Numbered from the stretch's first letter, positions 33,942 through 43,825 are shown. The stretch is DNA of 64,000 bases from CAZMZW01 sp964571135 (GCA_964571135.1 CAZMZW010000004.1:115644-179643); one strand, 5' to 3'. Notes: generated by a model from the letters alone, not told the origin. Program-made: numbers and translations.

Positions 33942-36140
33942 TTGGATATTTTGCACAATCTCAATCCCCAGCAAAAAGAAGCGGTAACTGCCGAACCGGG
34001 TCAGATCCTGGTGCTGGCTGGACCGGGCTCTGGCAAGACGCGTGTACTGACCCAGCGGATTGCTTACCTCATTTATGCGATGGGGGTTAAACCCTATCAA
34101 CTCCTGGCGGTTACATTTACCAATAAAGCTGCCCGCGAAATGGAAAGCCGGGTAAAAAAAATCCTTACTGAAGATTTGGAAGGTCTTTGGCTGGGTACTT
34201 TTCATGCCATTTGTGCCCGCCTTCTGCGCCGCGAAGCTCAATACCTACCCTTTAATGAGAATTATGTCATCATGGATTCCGACGATCAGGAAGCACTGGT
34301 CAAGCGCGTTTTCAAGGAGCTGGATCTGGATGACAAGCTGTATAACCCTTTTGCCATCCGTGAAATGATCTCGCGCGCTAAAAACAATCTGGTACTCCCC
34401 AAGGAATTTGTCACCCGCTCTTATATGGAAGAAGTTGCCAGGCGGGTTTATGAACGATATCAGCAGCTGCTGGAAAATAATAATGCGGTAGATTTTGACG
34501 ACCTGTTGTTGTGGGCGGTTCGGTTATTGGAAGACCAGCCCGAAGTGCGGGTTAAGTATGCCCAGAGGTTTGCCCATGTACTGGTGGATGAATTTCAGGA
34601 TACCAACCTGGCTCAATATGAAATTGTCCGCCTCTTTTCATCAGTACATCACAGTCTGTTTGTGGTGGGTGACGAGGACCAATCCATTTATCGCTGGCGA
34701 GGTGCGGACTACCGCAATATTCTGCGTTTTGAAGCGGATTATCCCAAGGCGCGTAAAATCCTGCTTGAGCAGAATTATCGTTCTACTCAAAACGTACTCA
34801 ATGCAGCCCGTTCGGTGATCGACCAGAACAAAACCCGCACGCCCAAAGCCCTTTTTACTGACCGCGGTGAAGGACAACCCATTACTCTGTATGAAGCGGT
34901 TGATGATTATGATGAAGCTGCTTTTACTGTGGATTCAATCCGCCAGCAGCTTGACACCAAAGAGCATACCGGAGGCGATTTTGCCATCATGTACCGTACC
35001 AACGCCCAGTCCCGACTGCTGGAAGAAGCATTCCTGCGTGCCAGCATTCCATACCGTCTTGTGGGCGCCCAACGGTTCTATGGACGGCGTGAAGTAAAAG
35101 ATATCATTGCTTTTCTGCGGCTGGTGCATAATCCGGATGATGAAATTAGCCTGGGACGGGTAATCAATATCCCTCCTCGGGGGATCGGGGAAAAAACCCT
35201 GGTGACGATGCAATTGGTATGCCGCCAGAGAGTTGTTTCGGCCGGTCAATTGCTTATTGATCTGGGCGAGAAAGGTGAAGATTCGCAGTTTTGGGCGGAT
35301 TTCTCCAACCGGGGTGGTGTGGTTCTGGCAGATTTTGGCAGGCAATTGGCAAAATGGCGAAAATTGAATGAAAGCTCACCTCTGCCGGAAGTTTTTGACC
35401 GTATCCTGCAGGATAGCGGATATAAGGATTACCTTGAAGAAGGCAGTGAAGTCGGTCAAAGCCGCTGGGAAAATGTCCTGGAACTGCGCCGGCTGGCATA
35501 TGAATTTTCTGAACTCGGGATGAATGCCTTCCTTGAAAATGTTGCCCTGGTTTCGGACCAGGACACCCTGCCAGAAACCCTGAATGCCCCCACTCTGCTC
35601 ACTTTGCATGCAGCCAAGGGATTGGAGTTCCCGGTGGTTTTTATTATTGGTTTGGATGATGGCTGGCTGCCGCATAATCGCTCCATTGATGATCCGGAAC
35701 AGATGGCGGAGGAAAGGCGGCTATTCTATGTCGGCATAACCCGCGCCAAGGATCAACTTTACCTGGTTCGAGCAGACCAGCGCAGCAGTTTTGGCTCCTT
35801 TACATTGACCCAGCCTTCCCGTTTTCTGAACGATATTCCTGAAACGCTCCTCAAACGCCAGGGTGTGCACATCCAGCGCAGCCGTTCCCAGCGCTATGGT
35901 GTCCTCGAACGCTGGGAATCGCTTCCACAAAGCAGTAGCCAAAAAAAGAAAAGCGAATCAAATTCGATTACACCGCGCTTTAAACCAGGAATGCGTGTGC
36001 TGCATGCCACCTGGGGGGAGGGAATGGTGATTGACTGCCGTATACAGGATGATGATGAGGTTTTGGGGGTTGCATTCGAATCAGTGGGGATAAAACGCCT
36101 GGCCGCTTCATTGGCAAAACTTGAAATTATTTCAGCATAA
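33942..36140 (+). CDS. pcrA: UvrD/PcrA-type ATP-dependent DNA helicase
   Basis: A superfamily 1A 3'-5' helicase for repair and replication. Motif I is AGPGSGKT, II is DEFQDTN, III is GDEDQSIYRWRGA, IV is QNYRST, V is TLHAAKGLEF, VI is RRLFYVGITRAK. The C-terminal 60 residues form the Tudor-like domain typical of PcrA (FKPGMRVLHATWGEG). The start is placed at TTG 33942: it gives MDILHNLNPQQKEAV, which matches the usual PcrA start, and GAGG (33933-33936) lies five bases before. A TACAAT box (33919-33924) is a likely -10. An in-frame TTG at 33909 lies upstream of it. Confidence 0.92.
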   Translation: MDILHNLNPQQKEAVTAEPGQILVLAGPGSGKTRVLTQRIAYLIYAMGVKPYQLLAVTFTNKAAREMESRVKKILTEDLEGLWLGTFHAICARLLRREAQYLPFNENYVIMDSDDQEALVKRVFKELDLDDKLYNPFAIREMISRAKNNLVLPKEFVTRSYMEEVARRVYERYQQLLENNNAVDFDDLLLWAVRLLEDQPEVRVKYAQRFAHVLVDEFQDTNLAQYEIVRLFSSVHHSLFVVGDEDQSIYRWRGADYRNILRFEADYPKARKILLEQNYRSTQNVLNAARSVIDQNKTRTPKALFTDRGEGQPITLYEAVDDYDEAAFTVDSIRQQLDTKEHTGGDFAIMYRTNAQSRLLEEAFLRASIPYRLVGAQRFYGRREVKDIIAFLRLVHNPDDEISLGRVINIPPRGIGEKTLVTMQLVCRQRVVSAGQLLIDLGEKGEDSQFWADFSNRGGVVLADFGRQLAKWRKLNESSPLPEVFDRILQDSGYKDYLEEGSEVGQSRWENVLELRRLAYEFSELGMNAFLENVALVSDQDTLPETLNAPTLLTLHAAKGLEFPVVFIIGLDDGWLPHNRSIDDPEQMAEERRLFYVGITRAKDQLYLVRADQRSSFGSFTLTQPSRFLNDIPETLLKRQGVHIQRSRSQRYGVLERWESLPQSSSQKKKSESNSITPRFKPGMRVLHATWGEGMVIDCRIQDDDEVLGVAFESVGIKRLAASLAKLEIISA

Positions 36141-36270
36141 AATTATCTCTGCCGGGCATTTTACAGGATTGCCAAATCCAGCAACCTTTCTGGAAGAGGC
36201 ACTTTTTTCAGCTCAAACCTAAACCACCAAGTATTCCTGGTGTACCAACATATCAGCCTTTACTTACGAG

Positions 36271-36300
36271 GCTAAAAAAACCTTCACACAGAAAAAGGTT
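36271..36300 (-). terminator. Possible terminator of the M3 peptidase transcript
   Basis: On the minus strand AACCTT and AAGGTT (36300-36295 and 36284-36279) form a 6-bp stem followed by a run of seven Ts. The stem is short. Confidence 0.45.
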
Positions 36301-36330
36301 GAAGGGTTCTTGGTTATTGTGTTCCAGAAA

Positions 36331-38037
36331 TTAAATCTTTGCCTCTAATTCATCGATCTTCTTTTCCATTAATCCAACTGCATCACCCAGCGTTCCAGCA
36401 TCAAAAGCCAGTTTTGCGCCGGCAGTTTTAAAAAGCTCAGGTAAAGGGACAGTGCCTCCCAATTGCAGCGCTTTGCGGTAGTTTTGCACAGCAACTGCCT
36501 GATTACTGAGCGAATTGCGCCAGATCTGAGCCGCACCCAATAGAGCCAAGCCGTATTCCACGTAATAAAACGGGGCGGTATGAATATGATCTTTACGCTG
36601 CCAGCCGGTCATCATTACATCTTCGTAACCGCTCCAATCCAGGTGTGGTCGGAAGCGTTTTTCCAGTGAAGCCCAACACGCATCACAATTGGCTGGATCG
36701 ATTGACTCTTCAGAGTTCTCATATACCCAATGTTGAAATCCATCCACGATGGCCATATAAGGCCAGAACAATATATTTGTCTCCAAATGATCGATAAGTG
36801 CCCGGGCAGCATCTCGTTCGGAATAAAAGCCACCCTTATCCTTTGCCAGATACGGTGATGCCAGTAATTCCATCCCCATGGAAGCCACTTCGGCAAACTC
36901 CATGGGTGAGTGCCGTTGTTGGAAATAAGGTAAAGCAAAGGTTTCAAAATCATGAAAACTATGGCCGCCCTCGTGCAACAGGGTCCGGACATCATCGGGA
37001 ATACCAACAGCATTGGCAAAAATGAACGGGCTGTGGATATAGGAATAGCTGGTGCAATAGGCACCGGACGCTTTATCCTTGCGGTTGGGAATATCCAGCA
37101 AGCCAGCTTTATCCAGAGAGTCAAAATAATCTCCGAATAAAGGCAGAACTTTATGATAGATTGAGGATACTTTATCAATTAACTCGCGGGCATCTGCAAA
37201 TGGCTTGAGTGATGGCAAATTAAATGGGTCAACAGAAATATCATAATACCGTAGTGTTTTGATACCCAGCCGCTGCTTACGCCGCTCAGACAGGCGGATC
37301 ACCACCGGGACCACCGCTTTCTCTATTGCGAGATGGAAGTTTTTACAATCCTCAGGGGAATATGCAAAACGGGAAAGCTGCTGCCAGCGGAAGGAACGGT
37401 AATCCGCTTTGCCTGCATTTTTTGCCATTTTTAGACGCAGGTCCATAAATTGTTTCCACTGCTGGTTGATCACTTCACGGTCAGCCAGCTGCCGTGAGGA
37501 TAATAATTCCCATCCCTGCTGGCGGACTGCGCGGTCTGGATCGAGCAGAACGGTTTCCATGAAGCGCACCGTCTTCTCTTCACCCTTCCAGGTGACAGTT
37601 TGCGCGCCCATGACCTTGTCATGTTCGGTGGAGATCTTCTGCTCTTCAACTTGCAGGGGGATATTTTCCATTCGGAAGATTTCCGCTTCCCCGCGCATCT
37701 TGTGCAGAGGTTCTTCAAATCCGGCTGGCTGAAGACCGCTGGCTAAAAGTTTTTCTTTGAGCTTCTGATCGGCCTCACTGATGCCCGGATATGTTTTTTC
37801 CATGAAATGCTCAAAACGTTTTTCGGCTACTTTATCAGCTGTATTTACAGAGGTGGCCACATACAATCGACTGGTCAATTCTTCACCAAGTTCACAAAGC
37901 AATGACCAGTCGCCCAACCACTCTTCAATATTGGAAGAGGTGAGATTTTGTTTAATTAACTCAATATATCCGGATTCAAAGTCAGCCCATTCCCATGACA
38001 CCAGGACTTGCTCATTTGCAGGTTTCTTAATTTGCAT
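36331..38037 (-). CDS. pepF: M3-family oligoendopeptidase (PepF-like)
   Basis: A 568-aa cytoplasmic zinc metallopeptidase that cuts short peptides. The zinc motif HEGGHSFHDFE lies near residue 355 and the third ligand follows in FAEVASMGMELL. Length and the C-terminal YVEYGLALLGAAQIW segment match the M3 oligoendopeptidase F group. AGAGGAATT stands directly before the ATG. It is convergent with pcrA and is followed upstream by a lipoprotein gene on the same strand. Confidence 0.9.
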   Translation of the reverse strand: MQIKKPANEQVLVSWEWADFESGYIELIKQNLTSSNIEEWLGDWSLLCELGEELTSRLYVATSVNTADKVAEKRFEHFMEKTYPGISEADQKLKEKLLASGLQPAGFEEPLHKMRGEAEIFRMENIPLQVEEQKISTEHDKVMGAQTVTWKGEEKTVRFMETVLLDPDRAVRQQGWELLSSRQLADREVINQQWKQFMDLRLKMAKNAGKADYRSFRWQQLSRFAYSPEDCKNFHLAIEKAVVPVVIRLSERRKQRLGIKTLRYYDISVDPFNLPSLKPFADARELIDKVSSIYHKVLPLFGDYFDSLDKAGLLDIPNRKDKASGAYCTSYSYIHSPFIFANAVGIPDDVRTLLHEGGHSFHDFETFALPYFQQRHSPMEFAEVASMGMELLASPYLAKDKGGFYSERDAARALIDHLETNILFWPYMAIVDGFQHWVYENSEESIDPANCDACWASLEKRFRPHLDWSGYEDVMMTGWQRKDHIHTAPFYYVEYGLALLGAAQIWRNSLSNQAVAVQNYRKALQLGGTVPLPELFKTAGAKLAFDAGTLGDAVGLMEKKIDELEAKI

Positions 38038-38058
38038 AATTCCTCTAAGAACAATATT

Positions 38059-38547
38059 TTATGGCACAAAGATCGGCGGTTCCTGAACCAGGAAAACCCC
38101 CCTGACTCGCCGAACTGAAAAATCAAATTGGGAGCGGGGAGGCATCTGCGTGGCATCAGCACCACAGCAGGGACCGACCACCAGGAGATCACCATTGCTT
38201 AATTTAAATTCAATACTGAAGTGAAAAATACCCTGCTGATCGACGCTGGCTTTAAGCACGTCCTTGATCTCAAGGCATTGATAACCTTTTGAGGCACAAC
38301 CAAACTCCCACAGGGAAGCATAATTATCAACCGGGATGGCAGCGTTCATACTTCGCAAGCCCTCGTAATCGCCTCCGTATAACGAGGCCGCTTGTTCATA
38401 AGCGCCATGTGCCAGCAACGCGAAAAAGGATTCCAGCGTGGATTGGGCGGTGACTAAATCGCCCTGGTCATTCGTTAAAGGATTTGAACAGGAAGCAAGC
38501 AGAAGCAGACCAACGAGCAGGATGCATCCGATAATTTTGTTAAGCAT
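38059..38547 (-). CDS. Small lipoprotein of unknown function
   Basis: A 162-aa exported protein with a signal peptide and lipobox LASC (Cys20). The mature part starts with a region that resembles a SnoaL/DUF4878-like cone fold (STLESFFALLAHGAYEQAASLYGGDYE) and has three further cysteines, including a CC pair. GGGAGGG lies before the ATG. It is between gatA and pepF on the same strand with short gaps, so it could share their transcript. Confidence 0.7.
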   Translation of the reverse strand: MLNKIIGCILLVGLLLLASCSNPLTNDQGDLVTAQSTLESFFALLAHGAYEQAASLYGGDYEGLRSMNAAIPVDNYASLWEFGCASKGYQCLEIKDVLKASVDQQGIFHFSIEFKLSNGDLLVVGPCCGADATQMPPRSQFDFSVRRVRGVFLVQEPPIFVP

Positions 38548-38562
38548 TTGAATACCCTCCCA

Positions 38563-40047
38563 TTACGAATTGAGGATCGGTGGTTTACGCAAATGCCAGT
38601 CGGTGCTTTGCTGGTAAACATGCGCCATGCGGAAGAGAACGTCTTCACGAAAAGGGGCAGCCATTAATTGCATACCGATGGGCAGCCGGCTTTCATCAAA
38701 ACCGACCGGGAAGGCGATTGCTGGCACTCCTGCCAGATTGGCGGGCAGGGTGAAAACATCCTCCAGGTACATGGCCAGCGGGTCATTGCGATGTTCGCCC
38801 AGTTTAAAGGCTGTGGTGGGTGCCACCGGGGCGGCGATCGCGTCCACTGATTTGAAAACCTCTTCAAAATCATTCTTGATCAACGTTCGCACTTTTTGGG
38901 CCTGACCATAATAGGCTTCGTAATACCCAGTGGAAAGCGCATAAGTGCCCAGCATAATCCGCCTTTTCACTTCGTCTCCAAATCCCAGGCCGCGGGATTT
39001 GACGAACAACTCCATCAGGTTTTCACCGGCAGCGCGCAGACCAAAACGGACGCCATCATAACGCGCCAGGTTGGCAGATGCTTCGGCTGGAGCGATCAGA
39101 TAATAGACGGGCAGGGCATACTCGGTATGCGGCAGGGAAACCTCACTGATCACGGCTCCAAGCTGCTCCATTTCTGTGATGGCAAGACGGACTGCTTTTT
39201 CAACCGATGGCTGGATTCCTTTTATGAAATATTGGGATGGAATTCCAATTTTCAAGCCTTTAAGATCTCCACCCTTCATCCCGCAAACCCTGTCTGGCAC
39301 AGGCAGATCAATGGTGGTGGCATCTTTTTCATCATACCCCGCCATCCAATGGAATAGGATTTCCGCGTCTTGTGCTGTGTGAGCCAGGCAGCCGAGGGAA
39401 TCCAACGAAGAACCATACGCGATTAGTCCGTATCGGGAAACACGCCCGTAAGTAGGTTTAATACCGGTCACTCCGCAATAGGAAGCTGGCTGGCGGACAC
39501 TACCGCCGGTATCGGTGCCCAAAGCTGCAGGAGCCAGGCGGGCAGCCACGACTGCCGCGCTTCCTCCGCTGGAACCACCCGGCACACGGGTAAGATCCCA
39601 GGGATTATGGGTTGGTCCGAAAGCTGAGTTCTCAGTGGAGGAACCCATGGCGAATTCATCCGTGTTGGTTTTCCCCAGGGGAACAACACCCGCATCCAGT
39701 AATTTTTGAACTGCCGTACCGCTGAATGGCGCAATGAAGTTTTCAAGGAACTTTGAACCACAGGTGCAGCGCACATCCTGCAAACAGAGCACATCTTTAA
39801 CTGCGATGGGCAATCCGAGAAGAGGAGGCAGAGGTTGTTTATCTTTTCGCAGTCTGGAGAACTGTTCATCGGCATTTTTGGATGAGGCAAGCGCTTTTTC
39901 GGGCGTGAGAGTGATGAAGGCATGCAGGTCACCCTCGTATTTTTCAATTTGGGATAGGCAAAATTTAGTCAGTTCGAGGCTGGATATTTTGCCAGAATGC
40001 AATAACTCAAGGGTCTGGCTGACACCAAGTTCATTTAATGGAACCAT
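38563..40047 (-). CDS. gatA: Asp-tRNA(Asn)/Glu-tRNA(Gln) amidotransferase subunit A
   Basis: The amidase subunit that frees ammonia from glutamine to convert Glu-tRNA(Gln) or Asp-tRNA(Asn). The amidase signature is complete: Lys in PIAVKDVL near 83, the Ser segment GGSSGGSAAVVAA near 158, and TDTGGSVRQPA with the catalytic Ser near 183. At 494 aa it has normal length. It starts two bases after gatC. gatB is not in the window, so it is encoded elsewhere. Confidence 0.95.
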   Translation of the reverse strand: MVPLNELGVSQTLELLHSGKISSLELTKFCLSQIEKYEGDLHAFITLTPEKALASSKNADEQFSRLRKDKQPLPPLLGLPIAVKDVLCLQDVRCTCGSKFLENFIAPFSGTAVQKLLDAGVVPLGKTNTDEFAMGSSTENSAFGPTHNPWDLTRVPGGSSGGSAAVVAARLAPAALGTDTGGSVRQPASYCGVTGIKPTYGRVSRYGLIAYGSSLDSLGCLAHTAQDAEILFHWMAGYDEKDATTIDLPVPDRVCGMKGGDLKGLKIGIPSQYFIKGIQPSVEKAVRLAITEMEQLGAVISEVSLPHTEYALPVYYLIAPAEASANLARYDGVRFGLRAAGENLMELFVKSRGLGFGDEVKRRIMLGTYALSTGYYEAYYGQAQKVRTLIKNDFEEVFKSVDAIAAPVAPTTAFKLGEHRNDPLAMYLEDVFTLPANLAGVPAIAFPVGFDESRLPIGMQLMAAPFREDVLFRMAHVYQQSTDWHLRKPPILNS

Positions 40048-40049
40048 AA

Positions 40050-40340
40050 CTATTTATCCAACACCGGTGGGACACGGAACTGCCCCCTGGTTTCATCCGG
40101 TGCATTTTGCAGTGCCTGGTCTTTGGATAATCCGGTTTTAATTTCATCTTCGCGCAACCGGCTGCGAGGCGGAAGCACACTGGAAGTGGGGGGAATATGG
40201 CTTGTATCTAATTTTTGCAGGCGCGCAACATGATCCAGGATGGAAGAAAGCTGCTCGCGGTAAAGTTCCTTTTCTGCGTCGCTTAGCTCCAACCGGGCGA
40301 GGAGGGCAATATGATCGACTTCTTCAGGGGTTAAACTCAT
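40050..40340 (-). CDS. gatC: Asp-tRNA(Asn)/Glu-tRNA(Gln) amidotransferase subunit C
   Basis: The 96-aa clamp subunit that wraps around GatA and GatB. The N-terminus SLTPEEVDHIALLARLELSD and the ending with R-DE...GLSKDQALQNAPDE are family signatures. It is immediately upstream of gatA on the same strand. Confidence 0.93.
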   Translation of the reverse strand: MSLTPEEVDHIALLARLELSDAEKELYREQLSSILDHVARLQKLDTSHIPPTSSVLPPRSRLREDEIKTGLSKDQALQNAPDETRGQFRVPPVLDK

Positions 40341-40403
40341 GGGAAGTATTATATCTAAGATAATTGTATGTTGTCGGTTTGACCCTTTTTCTATATCACA
40401 AAG

Positions 40404-41276
40404 TCATTTAATCAACTGGTCGGCATACCATTTTAAATAAACACCTGCATTTCGAGACCAGTATTTCTCGGTATGCGAACCAGGCAGAACATGGCATTCA
40501 TTTAGCACATGGTAATCATCCAGGCGGTCTTTCCAAACACGGGCTGCATCTGCAATGAAATCGCGGTCACCTACATCGATCCAGATATGCGGCAGCTTAT
40601 CCGGGGGGATGGCTTTGATCCAAAATGGTACGGCGTTAAAATCACCACGAAAAGGGGCAAAAGAATGCGCGCCAATAGCACCGAAGGTTTGCCAGTAGAT
40701 CAACCCGGTGCGCATTGCCCAACCCGCCCCACGAGAGAGACCGCCGATGGCACGGCAGGTACGGTCAGCACAGGTTTGGTAGTGGGCGTCCACCCAGGGC
40801 ACGAGTTCTTCTGCCAGGGCAGGTCCATATTTTGAATCCCACTGGTTGTTCATGTAGTTGGATTCTTTGGGCATCACAATGATCATGGGCTTCACTTCAC
40901 CTGATGCGATCATGGAGTCTAAAGCCTCATCCATGCCCAGGCGGTCCCACTGATCATCATTGAAACTTTGGCCGTGCAAAATATACAGCACCGGGTGCAA
41001 CCGTTTCTTTTCCATTCCGTAACAGGCAGGTAAATACACCCGAAACTGAAGCGGGTGGGTCATATGGGTTGTTTGAATTTCATGGAACTCAAATTTTCCC
41101 CTAGTTTGATTACATGGGGTTGGAGTAAGAGCGGGAGCAGGAGAAGGAGTGATAATTTGGGTTGGGGAGGTATTTTGAGTTGGAGTTGGCTTTACGGATG
41201 GTACCGTACATGAAACAAGCAAATAGAAAATGAGAATCAATCCTAACGATAAGATTGAAAAGAGAAATTTCTTCAT
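40404..41276 (-). CDS. Esterase-family lipoprotein (alpha/beta hydrolase), copy 2
   Basis: A 290-aa secreted hydrolase: lipobox LVSC (Cys23), a Thr/Pro linker, then an esterase D-type domain with LHGQSF near 98, nucleophile elbow GLSRG near 174 and a late His near 265. It resembles IroE/Fes-like and feruloyl-esterase-like proteins. It is about as long as, and clearly homologous to, the gene just upstream; the two overlap by four bases (ATG over TGA). This suggests tandem duplication and co-expression. Substrate unknown. Confidence 0.82.
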   Translation of the reverse strand: MKKFLFSILSLGLILIFYLLVSCTVPSVKPTPTQNTSPTQIITPSPAPALTPTPCNQTRGKFEFHEIQTTHMTHPLQFRVYLPACYGMEKKRLHPVLYILHGQSFNDDQWDRLGMDEALDSMIASGEVKPMIIVMPKESNYMNNQWDSKYGPALAEELVPWVDAHYQTCADRTCRAIGGLSRGAGWAMRTGLIYWQTFGAIGAHSFAPFRGDFNAVPFWIKAIPPDKLPHIWIDVGDRDFIADAARVWKDRLDDYHVLNECHVLPGSHTEKYWSRNAGVYLKWYADQLIK

Positions 41277-42187
41277 TTACCGGGGAGGATTCGCCAGGAA
41301 AGAGTGTACCAATCCAAATATTCCTGAATATGTAAGCGCCAATAGTCCTCATCATGGCGGCCTTCGTTCAAATGCCATTCATTGAGTATTCCATGCTGGT
41401 TAAGAACGTTTTCGAATTTGATGGCAGTATCCACCTCGGGGTCACTGCGTCCAATATCAATATAAATCCGGGGTGCCTTTCCGATGGGAATTGCATCCAG
41501 CCAATCCGGTAATTGTTCAAGGTCACCATCGAAAGTTGGCAGGCTGTGTCCGCCAACTGCGCCAAACAACTTGTACTGCTGCAATCCCAAGCGCATCGCC
41601 CAGGAAGCTCCGCGTGAAATACCCCCAATTGCGCGCCACTCCTTTTGTTTACCGACATGCAGGTTGGTTTCCATCCAGGGGATCAATTCATCGGTGAGCG
41701 CCAGGGGGAAAGCATTGCCTTCCGGGGAGCGGTAATAAAATTTTTCAAGTGGCATCACAACCAGGAATGGGATTGTCTGTCCGCTTTGAATGGTCTGGTT
41801 GGCCGCCTTCAGCAATCCCAACCTCTGCCACTGGGTGTTATCAAAGGTTTGGCCATGCAGCAGGTAAAGGACTGGATAGTTTTGCTGTACTCCATTTCCA
41901 TAACAGGGGGGAAAATAAACACTGAAGATTAGTTTGTCCCTCAGTTTTTCGGATTGGATCTCAAATTGCTGAATTTGCCCGGGCTGACTGCACTGGATAA
42001 CCAGTGGATTATTCCGGGTTGGTTTTACTTCTGCCGTGGATTCCTGTTCGAAGGGCGTACTTGTGGCTGTTTGAACAGGCAACGATATTAATGCAGTCTG
42101 GGTTGGGCTGGAACAACCAAATAGTAAAAATAAACAAATGATTGGGAAAAAATAATTTGGAGTGATTGATTTACGCGGATTCGCCAT
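41273..42187 (-). CDS. Esterase-family lipoprotein (alpha/beta hydrolase), copy 1
   Basis: A 304-aa paralogue of the next gene with lipobox LFGC (Cys25), LHGQTF near 110, nucleophile elbow GISRG near 193 and a late His in GRHDEDYW. The two share the order of motifs and the sentence-like blocks GGISRGASWAMR / GGLSRGAGWAMR. It is first in the two-gene unit. Probably acts on esters outside the cell. The ATG is on the minus strand at 42187. Confidence 0.82.
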   Translation of the reverse strand: MANPRKSITPNYFFPIICLFLLFGCSSPTQTALISLPVQTATSTPFEQESTAEVKPTRNNPLVIQCSQPGQIQQFEIQSEKLRDKLIFSVYFPPCYGNGVQQNYPVLYLLHGQTFDNTQWQRLGLLKAANQTIQSGQTIPFLVVMPLEKFYYRSPEGNAFPLALTDELIPWMETNLHVGKQKEWRAIGGISRGASWAMRLGLQQYKLFGAVGGHSLPTFDGDLEQLPDWLDAIPIGKAPRIYIDIGRSDPEVDTAIKFENVLNQHGILNEWHLNEGRHDEDYWRLHIQEYLDWYTLSWRILPGK

Positions 42188-42218
42188 ATTTATTAAAACT
42201 TGTGAAAATGGCGCCTGC

Positions 42219-42248
42219 TTGACGGGTGAAGCGCATTCCGATTATACT
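42219..42248 (+). promoter_or_regulatory. Promoter of tRNA-Pro
   Basis: TTGACG (42219-42224) and TATACT (42243-42248) with an 18-bp spacer, ten bases before the tRNA. Confidence 0.65.
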
Positions 42249-42257
42249 CTTACCTGC

Positions 42258-42330
42258 CGGGGTGTAGCGCAGTTGGTAGCGCACCGCGTTTGGGACGCGG
42301 GGGCCGGCGGTTCAAGTCCGCCCACCCCGA
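42258..42330 (+). tRNA. trnP(tgg): tRNA-Pro(TGG)
   Basis: Acceptor CGGGGTG pairs with CACCCCG (42323-42329), discriminator A. Anticodon stem CCGCG/CGCGG with loop TTTGGGA gives TGG. The T-loop is TTCAAGT. CCA is not encoded. Confidence 0.95.
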
Positions 42331-42450
42331 CTTTATTCGTAATTATCGCACAAGTCTGCATTCAGCAGACTTGATTGTTTTAACTACATAAAAAAAGGTA
42401 AAACTAAAAACCAAGTAAATATTATAATTGCATGTAAAGAAATTTCATTT

Positions 42451-43176
42451 ATGACCAATCCTTTATTATCCATTGTCATCCCTGCCTATAACGAAGAGCA
42501 GCGCTTGCCGGAAACGCTGCATGTTATTCATGTTTTCCTGCAAAAGCAAACCTACCAAGCGGAAGTGCTGGTGGTAGAAAATGGCTCCAATGACCGCACC
42601 CTAGCCATTGCCCAGGAATTCAGCCGAAGCATGCCGGAAGTGCACGCATTGCATTGTGAACAGCGCGGGAAAGGGGTGGCGGTGACCCAGGGCATGTTGG
42701 CAGCCAAAGGGGATTACCGTTTTATTTGTGATGTGGACCTTTCCATGCCTATCGAAGAGGTTAATAAATTCCTCCCGCCTCTGTTGAAGGATGAAGCTGT
42801 CACAATTGCCTCTCGCGAAGCACCGGGTGCCAAACGCTATAACGAACCGGAAATCCGCCACATCGTTGGACGGGTTTTTAACCTGATGGTGCGCCTGATC
42901 ACCCTTCCCGGGCTGCAGGATACCCAATGCGGATTTAAATGTTTCCGCGCGGATGTGGTTGAAAAGGTTTTTCCGCGCATGACCATGCAGGGATGGACAT
43001 TTGACGTGGAAGCGCTGGTCATCGCCCGCCGCATGGGGTATAAAATTATCGAAGTACCCATTCCCTGGTATTTTAACCCTAAGAGCAAAATAAAAGTTCT
43101 GCGCGATTCCTTAACCATGGCAAGTGACTTGATCGCCATCCGCTGGAATGCCCTGCGCGGAGTTTATGACCACTAA
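42451..43176 (+). CDS. GT2 glycosyltransferase (dolichyl-phosphate glucosyltransferase-like)
   Basis: A 241-aa family 2 enzyme that likely transfers a hexose from a nucleotide sugar to a polyprenyl phosphate at the membrane. The N-terminus SIVIPAYNEEQRLPETL, the CDVDLSMP metal site (DxD-like) near 91 and the segment DTQCGFKCFRADV near 155 are the marks of ALG5/DPG synthases. No transmembrane anchor is seen. It overlaps the start of rnhB by about 11 bases. TATAAT at 42423-42428 is a possible -10. Confidence 0.87.
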   Translation: MTNPLLSIVIPAYNEEQRLPETLHVIHVFLQKQTYQAEVLVVENGSNDRTLAIAQEFSRSMPEVHALHCEQRGKGVAVTQGMLAAKGDYRFICDVDLSMPIEEVNKFLPPLLKDEAVTIASREAPGAKRYNEPEIRHIVGRVFNLMVRLITLPGLQDTQCGFKCFRADVVEKVFPRMTMQGWTFDVEALVIARRMGYKIIEVPIPWYFNPKSKIKVLRDSLTMASDLIAIRWNALRGVYDH

Positions 43177-43825
43177 ACAGAAACGTCATTTATTCCTTTA
43201 CCCAACCCTCTATTTTGAAAATCATTTATGGGCAGGCGGATTTCAATATGTAGCTGGTTTGGATGAAGCCGGCCGCGGCTGTTGGGCTGGGCCGGTTTGT
43301 GCCGCTGCGGTCATTTTGCCTCCCCAAAAAAGTATTCTAAAAAAATTGAATGGCGTCCGCGATTCCAAACAAATGACCGCTCTGCAGCGAACCAGATGGG
43401 CTAAGGTGATCAAGGTCAGTGCCCTTTCTTATGGAGTTGGCTTTTCTTCCAATTATGAAATTGACCAGATCGGCATAATTGCTGCCACGCGTCTGGCTAT
43501 GCTGCGGGCTCTGGAAAGGCTACACACCCAGCCCCATTTTCTGCTGTTGGATTACGTGCTTCTCCCTTCCCTTGATCTCCCACAGGCTGGTCTGGTTAAA
43601 GGCGATGCCCTATCATTGAGCATTGCCGCCGCTTCAGTACTAGCCAAGACTGCACGGGATGAACTGATGATTGAAATGGATAAAGAATATGCGGGTTATG
43701 GGTTGGCGCGGCATAAAGGCTATGGAACGCAACAACACCGACTTGCAATAAAGGAAATTGGTGCCTCATCCATTCATCGCTTCAGTTTCGCACCCATCCG
43801 GGATCTGAGTTTGAACGATAAATAA
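43166..43825 (+). CDS. rnhB: Ribonuclease HII
   Basis: Cuts the RNA strand of RNA-DNA hybrids, including single embedded ribonucleotides. The first active-site block is GLDEAGRGCWAGPV near residue 34; KARDELM-type AKTARDELM and the conserved tail RHKGYGTQQH follow. The start at 43166 is preferred since GGAG lies four bases before it and it removes six residues atypical of the family. It overlaps the glycosyltransferase gene, so expression is coupled. Confidence 0.92.
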   Translation: MTTKQKRHLFLYPTLYFENHLWAGGFQYVAGLDEAGRGCWAGPVCAAAVILPPQKSILKKLNGVRDSKQMTALQRTRWAKVIKVSALSYGVGFSSNYEIDQIGIIAATRLAMLRALERLHTQPHFLLLDYVLLPSLDLPQAGLVKGDALSLSIAAASVLAKTARDELMIEMDKEYAGYGLARHKGYGTQQHRLAIKEIGASSIHRFSFAPIRDLSLNDK

